From: Candidatus Zixiibacteriota bacterium
GTDB taxonomy: Bacteria > RBG-13-66-14 > B26-G2 > WVWN01
DNA: 6,254 bases
Assembly: GCA_030613505.1 (NCBI GenBank)
Contig: JAUWLW010000080.1
Location: forward strand, 1-6,254
Direction: 5' to 3'
The translations under genes were made by a program, and so were the position numbers. Shown here piece by piece: positions 1 to 5,336 of this stretch. Below the pieces are notes generated by a model that was given only the letters and a program-made list of their open reading frames with translations, did not search any database and was not told the origin of the DNA. The number at the start of each line of letters is the position of its first letter. The first letter of the stretch is position 1.

Positions 1-1
1 T

Positions 2-1600
2 ACCTTGAAAGAGGCCGGCCTCAGCGAAGGCGGATACGTCGACGGCGCCATAACGTTGGCCGGGACCGGGTCCTCGCCGGCTCTCGAAGGCAACGTGGAC
101 GTCACCGACGCCGTTTGGGGCGGCGTGCGTTACGGCCGCGGCCACCTCGATTTCGGCTACAGCGACGGCGAGCTGCGCGTAGATGAGCTGTCTCTCGCCG
201 AGGGCGCCTCGCGCAACGCGAACGTAAGCGGGACGGCGGAACTGGCTTTCGCCGGGGAAACCGGCCTCGCCCTCGGCACCCTGGCCCTGCTCGGCGAGTT
301 CGACGGCCTCGACCTCCGCCTCCTCGATCCGTTTATCGACGACGTCCTGATCGTGGGCGGCACCGTGAGCGGAAAGGGCGACGTGGGCGGCTCGCCGGGT
401 TCGCTCTCGGTGGCGGGCCGGCTCGAGCTCGCCGGCGGCGCGGGGACGATCCGACCGTTGCGCTCGTCGTTTTCGGACCTACGCGGCGTCGTCGACCTCG
501 CCGGCAACGCCGTAGTCATATCGAGCGACGCGCCCATAAGTTTCGACCTCGACCGAGGCCGCGGTCGCGTCTGGGGCGGCATGGAGTTCGAGGCCGGCCA
601 ACCGTCCGCGGTCGATTTATCGGTGGCGCTGGAAAATTACACGTTCCGGGCCATTACGGGCGTGCGGGCTTTGGCGGACGTCACGGCCTCCCTCTCGGGC
701 CCGGTGGACCGCCTCCGCGCTGACGCCGAAGTCCAAGTACGGCGGGGGTTCGTCGCTACCGACTTCGGGCGCAACGTTGTCGCCGCCAAACCGGTAGAGG
801 GAGGGCCCGATTTCCGCTTGCACGTGGACGCCCCCGGTAACGTCTGGTTGAAGAATAAAAGCGTCGAGCTCGAGCTTGAGGCCGACCTCACGGTCCGTAA
901 AGCCGGGCCCGCTACGACGATAACCGGGGACCTCACGGCGAGGCGAGGTAGTTTCTACATACTGGCGCGCGACTTCGTGATAGAGAGGGGAGACATAACC
1001 TTCACCGGCACCCAGAACTTCGACCCCGTGCTCAAGCTAAGGGCAAGACGCAACATCCGGGCCACCCGCCCCGGCAACGCCGACGCCGAGATATACGTCG
1101 ACGTCACCGGCACTTTCCAGGAGCCCGAGTTCTGGTTTTCTTACCGCGCGGAGGGCGGCGCGCCCGCGGGCCTAAGTCAGAGCCAAATAATGGAGTTGCT
1201 CGTGCTCGACGTGACGTACGAGGATTTCAACGAGATGAGCGGGGGCTCCCTGGCCTCCAAGGGGTCGCGGGACTACGTGCGCCGGCTGGCCCAGGCCAAG
1301 GTATCGCGGGCCGTCCGCCAAAAGACCGGCCTGGACGTCTTCGAATACGACACCAGCGCCATAGGCTCGGAGCGCGGCACCCGCTACAGCCGCGTGACCG
1401 TGGGGAAATACGTCAGCTCCGAATTGTTCGTGTCCTACACCACGGAATACAGCGAGGACGTTACGGGCGCCGGGAAGCAAGAACGTTCGGCGGAAGCCGA
1501 CTATGAACTATACAAAGATTTTTACCTCGTGGGAACGACGTTCGAAGAAGACGAAAGCCAACGTTACGGCCTGGGGTTGCGCTTCTTCTACAAATACTAG
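2..1600 (+). CDS. tamB: TamB-like translocation/assembly protein, C-terminal part (5' end outside window)
   Basis: The reading frame is open to the left edge (codon 2-4 is in frame with no stop), so this is the C-terminal ~532 codons of a longer protein; the TTG at position 5 is not a convincing start. The chain is almost entirely alternating beta-strand sequence with glycine and aspartate turns, as expected for the beta-taco groove of TamB/AsmA-type proteins. The DUF490 (TamB C-terminal) signature is visible around residues 313-350 (numbering from position 5): a G-x-F/Y-x-L segment, then F-V-I-E-R-G-D-I-T-F-T-G, then N-F-D-P-V-L-K-L-R-A. A S-Q-S-Q-I-M-E-L-L stretch follows near 391, and the chain ends in aromatic strands (LRFFYKY), resembling the barrel-interacting C-terminus of TamB. 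Family members span the periplasm from an inner-membrane anchor and help insert outer-membrane proteins or move phospholipids. A TamA/BamA-type partner is not in view. It lies 69 nt upstream of an LptE-like gene on the same strand. Family identity is strong; exact role here is inferred. Confidence 0.88.
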   Translation, partial: TLKEAGLSEGGYVDGAITLAGTGSSPALEGNVDVTDAVWGGVRYGRGHLDFGYSDGELRVDELSLAEGASRNANVSGTAELAFAGETGLALGTLALLGEFDGLDLRLLDPFIDDVLIVGGTVSGKGDVGGSPGSLSVAGRLELAGGAGTIRPLRSSFSDLRGVVDLAGNAVVISSDAPISFDLDRGRGRVWGGMEFEAGQPSAVDLSVALENYTFRAITGVRALADVTASLSGPVDRLRADAEVQVRRGFVATDFGRNVVAAKPVEGGPDFRLHVDAPGNVWLKNKSVELELEADLTVRKAGPATTITGDLTARRGSFYILARDFVIERGDITFTGTQNFDPVLKLRARRNIRATRPGNADAEIYVDVTGTFQEPEFWFSYRAEGGAPAGLSQSQIMELLVLDVTYEDFNEMSGGSLASKGSRDYVRRLAQAKVSRAVRQKTGLDVFEYDTSAIGSERGTRYSRVTVGKYVSSELFVSYTTEYSEDVTGAGKQERSAEADYELYKDFYLVGTTFEEDESQRYGLGLRFFYKY

Positions 1601-1608
1601 GCGACCCG

Positions 1609-1641
1609 CGGCCGAAAGGCCGAACGCTAAGGCCAACGGCC
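1609..1641 (+). other. Intergenic paired hairpins between tamB and the LptE-like gene
   Basis: Positions 1609-1622 form a 5-bp GC stem (CGGCC/GGCCG) closed by a GAAA tetraloop, a stable GNRA-type hairpin. Positions 1631-1641 can form a second, weaker GGCC/GGCC stem with a 3-nt loop. The heptamer GGCCGAA occurs three times, at 1610, 1618 and 1638. There is no U-tract after either stem, so this does not look like an intrinsic terminator. It could be an mRNA-processing or stabilising element between cotranscribed genes, or just GC-rich spacer. Confidence 0.35.
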
Positions 1642-1650
1642 GAATAACCC

Positions 1651-1657
1651 AAGGAGG
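1651..1657 (+). promoter_or_regulatory. Shine-Dalgarno of the LptE-like gene
   Basis: AAGGAGG is a full-strength Shine-Dalgarno. It sits 12 nt before the ATG at 1670, longer than the usual 5-9 nt. No closer in-frame ATG, GTG or TTG exists between it and 1670, so the start at 1670 stands. Confidence 0.7.
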
Positions 1658-1669
1658 TAAACCGATAAT

Positions 1670-2173
1670 ATGCAAAGAACGATCGCAACGTCCGCGGCGT
1701 TAGCGGCGACCGTCGCGGCCCTGCTAAGCTGCGAGGCCCACGCTTCGAACGGTGTCCTACCCACCCGTATAAAGTCCGTGGCCGTCGTAGTGATACCGGG
1801 TAGTATAGAGGGGTCTTTCGCACGCACGCTCGAGCGGGCCCTGGAAGACGAGTTCGCCGCCGAGGGAACCCTCGAGGTCGCCTCCCCGGAAGTAGCCGAC
1901 TCGAAGCTAACGCTTAAAATCGTCGGCTATAAAAAACAGCCCGTGAAATACGGCGTCGATAAAATCGTGAACGAATATAACCTGGCGTTGACGCTGGAGG
2001 GGACCTTCACCGACCTAGCTACGGACCAGGTTCTGTCCCAGGTACTGAACATATATGAGTCGGTTTCGTACGCCGCCGTCGGCCCCAAGGCCGAGACCGA
2101 ACACGAAGCCTTCCAACGGCTGGCCGAAAAAATCGCCCCCCGCATCGTCAAGGGGACGATCATGCGCCGGTAA
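1670..2173 (+). CDS. lptE: LptE-like LPS-assembly lipoprotein
   Basis: The 167-aa product starts with a short basic region and a hydrophobic segment ending in L-L-S-C (residues 18-21), a plausible lipobox with C21 as the lipidated residue; leucine at -2 is less typical, and cleavage after AHA (residues 24-26) by signal peptidase I is an alternative. The mature part matches the LptE pattern: I-K-S-V-A-V near residue 34, a helix (residues ~49-65) of the form FARTLERALEDEF, an A-D-S-K-L-T-L-K-I-x-G-Y strand near 80-91, then a K-Q-P-V-K-Y turn, N-E-Y-N-L-A-L-T-L-E-G-T-F strands, and a C-terminal amphipathic helix rich in A and E (ETEHEAFQRLAEKIAPRIV). LptE plugs the LptD barrel and helps deliver LPS to the cell surface. 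Length is typical for the family. The usual N-terminal P-x-F-x-N-x-T motif is degraded (VIPGSIEGS), so the family call rests on overall pattern, not an invariant residue. It follows tamB by 69 nt, which supports an envelope-biogenesis role. Confidence 0.62.
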   Translation: MQRTIATSAALAATVAALLSCEAHASNGVLPTRIKSVAVVVIPGSIEGSFARTLERALEDEFAAEGTLEVASPEVADSKLTLKIVGYKKQPVKYGVDKIVNEYNLALTLEGTFTDLATDQVLSQVLNIYESVSYAAVGPKAETEHEAFQRLAEKIAPRIVKGTIMRR

Positions 2174-2174
2174 A

Positions 2175-2237
2175 CCGCCGCGGCGCTCCGGTTACGCTCC
2201 GCCTCGAGCCGGCGTCAACCTAACCCGCCGCGGCGCT
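2175..2237. repeat. 13-bp direct repeat with palindromic core between convergent genes
   Basis: CCGCCGCGGCGCT occurs at 2175-2187 and again at 2225-2237. Its core CGCCGCGGCG is a perfect 10-bp palindrome, so the two copies (2176-2185 and 2226-2235) can also pair with each other as a stem around a 40-nt loop. The second copy runs into the stop codon of the minus-strand barrel gene (2236-2238). This 62-bp gap is where the two convergent transcripts end, so the structure may act as a weak bidirectional terminator or RNA 3'-end stabiliser. There is no T-tract on either strand, which argues against a classic intrinsic terminator. Confidence 0.4.
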
Positions 2238-2949
2238 AGAACAACGACGCGCCCAGGTAAAACGACACCATAAAGAGGTTGTCGGAGTCGGGCGCCTTAA
2301 ACGCCGGGACGTGCCCCTCCAAAAAATCCTCGAACCCGGTGCGACCCAGCCCGGGCGCGAACGTGAAGCGCAGGCCGGCGTCCGCCGATATCAGGGGGAG
2401 GCCCGGTATTACCCTCAGGCCGACGTCCGCGTATATGCCGACACCCTGCGTCGCCGGTACGCTGAAGTCGAGGTCCAACACGTACTTACCCAGGACGCTC
2501 ACCGGTACGCCATGGGCCGTTAGGTGGCGGCTCAGATAGGCCGCGCCGGCCTCGGCGTAGAGGGCGTAAAAGTAATGCTCCACCGGGTAATAGCGAACGC
2601 CGACGCTGGCGCCGTAAAAAACCGACTTCAGGTCCAAACCATCCATCACGTTCGCCCACGGCAGGACGCCCGGGTACTCTTTCTCGGCGTACTCGGCCAA
2701 AAGCCGGGTTATGGGCCGGTCGCGGCCGAGGGTGGTATAGGACAGGTCCGCCATCACGGCCACGTTCCACCAGGGCAGGCGGGCTTCGCCGCCCAGCGAG
2801 GCGTACAGGCCGCCGCCGTACCGGCCGTCCAGCTCGCCCAGAGGCGTCGTCGTACCGCCCTTTATCTCGACGAGGGCGTGCGCGGCCGAGCCGCACAAGA
2901 CGACGAGGACGGCCGCAACCAGCACTTCATTAAATCCGGAAAGTCGCAT
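2236..2949 (-). CDS. Predicted outer-membrane beta-barrel protein, family unrecognised
   Basis: The product is 237 aa when the second of two adjacent ATG codons (2949) is used. That start lies 6 nt after AGGAGG, whereas the first (2952) lies only 3 nt away. Residues 1 to about 25 form a signal peptide with a hydrophobic core (VLVAAVLVVL) and an A-H-A cleavage site; the cysteine in this region is preceded by leucine, so it is not a lipobox. The mature chain is built of amphipathic strands with glycine and aromatic residues: GGLYASLGGEARL, NVAVMADLSYTTLG, FYGASVGVRYYP, FYALYAEAGAAYL, GVGIYADVGLRV, LISADAGLRFTF, and a last strand ending in phenylalanine (FYLGASLF), the typical BAM-recognised terminus. 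Eight to ten strands seem likely. A GVRYYP-x(n)-YAEAGAAYL pattern is common in small porin-like proteins. The ligand is unknown. It lies 74 nt beyond the barrel-tail remnant and may be read from the same minus-strand transcript or its own promoter. Confidence 0.72.
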   Translation of the reverse strand: MRLSGFNEVLVAAVLVVLCGSAAHALVEIKGGTTTPLGELDGRYGGGLYASLGGEARLPWWNVAVMADLSYTTLGRDRPITRLLAEYAEKEYPGVLPWANVMDGLDLKSVFYGASVGVRYYPVEHYFYALYAEAGAAYLSRHLTAHGVPVSVLGKYVLDLDFSVPATQGVGIYADVGLRVIPGLPLISADAGLRFTFAPGLGRTGFEDFLEGHVPAFKAPDSDNLFMVSFYLGASLF

Positions 2950-2954
2950 CATTT

Positions 2955-2961
2955 ACCTCCT
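2955..2961 (-). promoter_or_regulatory. Shine-Dalgarno deciding the start of the 237-aa barrel gene
   Basis: On the minus strand the sequence reads AGGAGGT followed by AA and then two consecutive ATG codons (2952 and 2949). Spacing from AGGAGG is 3 nt to the first and 6 nt to the second, so initiation at 2949 is favoured. The upstream 2962-2972 stretch repeats GTAGGA-like units, giving additional weak Shine-Dalgarno-like sites. Confidence 0.65.
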
Positions 2962-2973
2962 ACCTACTCCTAC

Positions 2974-2989
2974 GCCGGGCCGCCCCGGC
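2974..2989 (-). terminator. GC hairpin between barrel-tail remnant and next gene; weak terminator candidate
   Basis: GCCGGG (2974-2979) pairs with CCCGGC (2984-2989) around a 4-nt loop, a 6-bp all-GC stem. It lies downstream of the DUF1254 cassette and upstream of the 237-aa barrel gene. The minus-strand sequence after the stem is purine-rich (GTAGGAGTAGG), not a U-tract, so intrinsic termination is doubtful. It could equally be a leader hairpin of the following gene. Confidence 0.25.
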
Positions 2990-3022
2990 TGTGATACCCT
3001 CTACTCCACCTACGTCTCCACC

Positions 3023-3064
3023 CTATTTCGGGAAGAGGAACTGGACCTGCGCGCGCGTCGCCCC
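3023..3064 (-). pseudogene. Remnant 3' end of a second 'neuromedin U'/transporter-type barrel gene
   Basis: Immediately after the TAA stop of DUF1254 copy A, the minus strand reads codons for GATRAQVQFLFPK and then TAG. The intact barrel gene at 5337-6167 ends in WTARVQVQFLFPK. At the DNA level 3024-3050 is identical to 5338-5364 over 27 bp, and weaker similarity continues to about 3064, where the DUF1254 stop codon begins. Past the stop codons the two sites are unrelated. There is no start codon or ribosome-binding site, and only about 12 residues survive of 276, so this is a fragment. It happens to be in the same frame as DUF1254-A, separated by the TAA. The simplest reading is that a second barrel gene once followed copy A and was deleted almost entirely. 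Confidence 0.72.
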
Positions 3065-4087
3065 TTACTTCGCGACCGGCTCCGGGTTCGGGAAGACGTA
3101 CTTCCCCTCCAGGATTTCGGCCCGCGGCTGATACATACGGACGGCGTAATTCCAACCTTCCGTGATGGGCAGGCAGTTTACTCGGCCGTCGCCGCAGCCG
3201 CCGAAGTGAATGGTATAGGAGCCGTCCTCGTTCGGCGTCGCGGTGAGGTTGTTGTAGCTGTACGCGTCCAGGTCGTTCTTCTCGAAAAACCCTTCTTTGT
3301 TGTAGACGCTGACGGACCAGAAAGCGTCGACCGGTACGTCTTTCACCGTGATCTGGTATTCGCCGACCGGCAGGCCGGGCTCCACGTTTAAGTAGAACGC
3401 CTCCTCGACGGGCAGGCCGCCCCAGCCCCAGGCCGTGCCCAAGAGGTGCCGCACCGGGTCCACCTCTTCCTTTTTGCCGAACGTGGCGAAAGCGTCGCCT
3501 ACGCCCCGGCCTAACTCGAGCAGAGCGTCGTAGGTCTTTTTGTAGCTGTCCATGTCGTAATTCGGGAGGACGAAAGGTTTGGCGGAGGCGGCCTCGAGAA
3601 CCAGGTTATCCTGGAGTTCGTTCGCCTTCTTGATATCCGCGTCGTCGGAGGCGTCAACCAAGGTCCGCACGCCTAGAAGGACATAGGGCGTATCGAACTC
3701 GTCCACCGTTAATTGGTAGGTGCCGCCCTGGTCGAACACCTTGTTGATGTAGTGATCTTGGTTGACCACCATCAGCGTCATGTAGCGCTCGCCGGCGTCC
3801 GGCATGGTAACGGTGGCGCCCTCGCTGATGTCCACGACCGCGCCGCTGTACAGCGTGTCGCGATTCATGCGGATAACGTTTTGAGCGTCGAGCGGGGTCG
3901 GTTGCCGGAAGTGGACCCACTTGTTGACGCCGCCGGCCATCTTCACACTCCGATCGATCTGCATGTCGGTCTCGGCGCGCACGAAGTTATCCACGTTGAC
4001 GATTACGGGGTCGTTCTCGGCAAAGGCAACCGCCGAGGTCAACGCTAACGCGAGCGTTAGGATGGCAACTGCGATTAGGCTTTTCAT
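3065..4087 (-). CDS. Secreted DUF1254/DUF1214 protein, tandem copy A
   Basis: The product is 340 aa. Residues 1-23 form a signal peptide with cleavage after A-F-A, so it is exported, probably to the periplasm. The N-terminal DUF1254 part carries P-x-D-A-Q-N-V-I-R-M-N-R-D-T-L-Y-S (residues 65-81) and V-V-N-Q-D-H-Y (107-113). The C-terminal DUF1214 part carries P-V-D-A-F-W-S-V-S-V-Y-N (252-263), the D-G-S-Y-T-I-H-F-G-G strand (288-297), N-C-L-P (304-307) and V-R-M-Y-x-P (316-321). The D-P-V-R-H-L-L-G-T-A-W-G-W-G-G segment (210-224) matches what I recall as the usual family sequence. The only two cysteines, C298 and C305, could form a disulfide. The biochemical activity of this family is not established. 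The start is supported by AAAGGA at 4093-4098, 5 nt before the ATG. It lies 76 nt after copy B and is followed directly by a barrel-gene remnant. It differs from copy B at 21 residues by hand count. Confidence 0.85.
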   Translation of the reverse strand: MKSLIAVAILTLALALTSAVAFAENDPVIVNVDNFVRAETDMQIDRSVKMAGGVNKWVHFRQPTPLDAQNVIRMNRDTLYSGAVVDISEGATVTMPDAGERYMTLMVVNQDHYINKVFDQGGTYQLTVDEFDTPYVLLGVRTLVDASDDADIKKANELQDNLVLEAASAKPFVLPNYDMDSYKKTYDALLELGRGVGDAFATFGKKEEVDPVRHLLGTAWGWGGLPVEEAFYLNVEPGLPVGEYQITVKDVPVDAFWSVSVYNKEGFFEKNDLDAYSYNNLTATPNEDGSYTIHFGGCGDGRVNCLPITEGWNYAVRMYQPRAEILEGKYVFPNPEPVAK

Positions 4088-4153
4088 GGTATTCCTTTCT
4101 TTCGTTTGTGGCGGCTACTCGCCATGTCGTTCTTTCGCAGGCCGAACTGGGTT
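3065..4153 (-). repeat. Tandem direct repeat unit A (gene plus leader), period 1099 bp
   Basis: This segment aligns without gaps to 4164-5252 at an offset of exactly 1099 bp. The match covers the whole DUF1254 gene plus about 66 nt of 5' leader, including a perfect 21-bp block at 4099-4119. Similarity stops sharply at the stop codon on the left (3064 versus 4163) and fades near 4153 on the right. By hand count there are roughly 63 base differences in the coding part, about half synonymous, with perfect blocks at 3156-3277 (122 bp) and 3300-3427 (128 bp). Confidence 0.9.
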
Positions 4154-4163
4154 AGCGACCGTC

Positions 4164-5186
4164 TTACTTCGCGACCGGCTCCGGGTTCGGGAAGACGTAC
4201 TTCCCTTCCAGGATTTCAGCGCGCGGCTGATACATCCGCACTATGTAGTTCCAGCCTTCCGTGATGGGCAGGCAGTTTACTCGGCCGTCGCCGCAGCCGC
4301 CGAAGTGAATGGTATAGGAGCCGTCCTCGTTCGGCGTCGCGGTGAGGTTGTTGTAGCTGTACGCGTCCAGGTCGTTTTTTTCAAAGAACCCGTCTTTATT
4401 GTAGACGCTGACGGACCAGAAAGCGTCGACCGGTACGTCTTTCACCGTGATCTGGTATTCGCCGACCGGCAGGCCGGGCTCCACGTTTAAGTAGAACGCC
4501 TCCTCGACGGGCAGGCCGCCCCAGCCAGCGGCCGTGCCCCCGAGATGCCGCACCGGGTCCACCTCTTCCTTTTTGCCGAACGTGGCGAAAGCGTCGCCTA
4601 CGCCCCGGCTCAACTCGAGCAGAGCGTCATGGGTCTTTTTGTAGCCGTCCATGTCATAGTTCGGGAGCACGAAAGGCTTGGCGGAGGCGGCCTCGATAAC
4701 CAGCTTATCCTGGAGTTCGTTCGCCTTCTTGATATCCGCGTCGTCGGAGGCGTCAATCAAGGTCCGTACGGCCAAAACGACATAGGGCGTATCGAACTCG
4801 TCCACCGTCAATTGGTAGGTGCCGCCCTGGTCGAACACCTTGTTGATGTAGTGATCTTGGTTGACCACCATCAACGTCATGTAGCGCTCGCCGGCATCCG
4901 GCATGGTAACGGTGGCGCCCTCGCTGATGTCCACGACCGCGAAGCTGTACAGCGTGTCGCGGTTCATGCGGATGACGTTTTGAGCGTCGAGCGGCGTCGG
5001 CTGCCGGTTGTGCGCCCACTTGTTGACGCCGCCGGCCATCTTCACCGCCCGTTCCATCTGCATGTCGGTCTCGGCGCGCACGAAGTTATCCACGTTGACG
5101 ATTACGGGATCGTTCTCGGCAAAGGCAACCGCCGAGGCCAGCGCCAACGCGAGCGTTAGGATGGTAACTGCGATTATGCTTTTCAT
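4164..5186 (-). CDS. Secreted DUF1254/DUF1214 protein, tandem copy B
   Basis: This is a 340-aa paralog of copy A with the same signal peptide (cleavage after residue 23, A-F-A), the same N-V-I-R-M-N-R-D-T-L-Y-S and N-Q-D-H-Y motifs, the same DUF1214 F-W-S-V-S-V-Y-N block and the C298/C305 pair. It differs at residues 4, 8, 17, 44, 45, 47, 58, 60, 82, 137, 139, 144, 161, 164, 181, 186, 193, 216, 220, 265 and 315. The notable changes from A to B are F60N, G82F, L216G, W220A and A315I, all large changes in side-chain size and all requiring two or three base changes. H-L-G-G-T-A-A-G-W-G-G (214-224) departs from the L-L-G-T-A-x-G-W-G-G I recall for the family, so B looks like the derived copy there. 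It starts 5 nt after AAGGA (5192-5196) and follows the outer-membrane gene by 150 nt. Family assignment is firm; substrate and activity are unknown. Confidence 0.85.
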   Translation of the reverse strand: MKSIIAVTILTLALALASAVAFAENDPVIVNVDNFVRAETDMQMERAVKMAGGVNKWAHNRQPTPLDAQNVIRMNRDTLYSFAVVDISEGATVTMPDAGERYMTLMVVNQDHYINKVFDQGGTYQLTVDEFDTPYVVLAVRTLIDASDDADIKKANELQDKLVIEAASAKPFVLPNYDMDGYKKTHDALLELSRGVGDAFATFGKKEEVDPVRHLGGTAAGWGGLPVEEAFYLNVEPGLPVGEYQITVKDVPVDAFWSVSVYNKDGFFEKNDLDAYSYNNLTATPNEDGSYTIHFGGCGDGRVNCLPITEGWNYIVRMYQPRAEILEGKYVFPNPEPVAK

Positions 5187-5252
5187 AGTATTCCTTCCTT
5201 TCGTTTGTGGCGGCTACTTGCCGTACCGTTCTCGGGCCGGCCGAGTCGCGTT
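4164..5252 (-). repeat. Tandem direct repeat unit B (gene plus leader), period 1099 bp
   Basis: This is the partner of 3065-4153. The leader part (5187-5252) keeps the block at 5198-5218 that is identical to 4099-4119, and the GCCGA at 5240-5244 still aligns to 4141-4145 with no indel. The junction between units is the ~10 nt at 4154-4163. That B and A share leader as well as gene shows the duplicated unit included the ribosome-binding region, so both copies carry their own translation signals. Confidence 0.9.
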
Positions 5253-5262
5253 GGGAAAATCC

Positions 5263-5290
5263 TGTATAACCGTAAAAAACCGTATGTCGC
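5263..5290 (-). promoter_or_regulatory. Weak sigma70-like promoter candidate for the DUF1254 pair
   Basis: In the 150-nt gap between the barrel gene and DUF1254-B, the minus strand reads GCGACA (5290-5285), a 16-nt spacer and TATACA (5268-5263). Each hexamer matches the sigma70 consensus at 4 of 6 positions. The surrounding 5255-5285 stretch is the most AT-rich part of this gap, with a run of six T. The promoter rules for this organism are unknown, and such a match can arise by chance. Confidence 0.25.
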
Positions 5291-5336
5291 GTATCCACGA
5301 GCTCAGAACTTCCACGTAGCTATTCCGGCACCGTCG

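Noticed and set aside
157-582. 141-aa minus-strand frame inside tamB
   Set aside because: It is arginine/serine/proline-rich, typical of a shadow of GC-rich coding sequence, and TamB coding on the + strand is clear.
2524-2994. 156-aa + strand open frame antisense to the 237-aa barrel gene
   Set aside because: The composition has no family resemblance, while the opposite strand has a signal peptide, barrel strands and a strong ribosome site.
3023-4087. Single fused DUF1254-barrel-tail protein
   Set aside because: A TAA codon at 3065-3067 separates them, and copy B ends at the same residue with unrelated DNA after it, so the stop is genuine and the tail is more likely a remnant.
3921-4490. 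189-aa + strand open frame spanning the A-B junction
   Set aside because: It crosses the 5' end of A and the 3' end of B in antisense, with no ribosome site. It is explained by GC-rich codon bias of the genes on the other strand.
4545-5159. 204-aa open frame on the + strand, antisense to DUF1254-B
   Set aside because: It mirrors a well-supported secreted protein gene. A similar antisense frame occurs in copy A because the two genes are near-identical, and no ribosome-binding site or recognisable domain is visible.
5231-5245. 5-bp CTCGG/CCGAG hairpin in the DUF1254-B leader
   Set aside because: The stem is short and not preserved in the otherwise duplicated leader of copy A, so there is no evidence for a functional element.
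3065-5252. Repeat pair as an insertion sequence or CRISPR-like array
   Set aside because: There are only two units, each holding a full DUF1254 gene. There is no transposase, no terminal inverted repeats, no target-site duplication and no short regularly spaced repeats.
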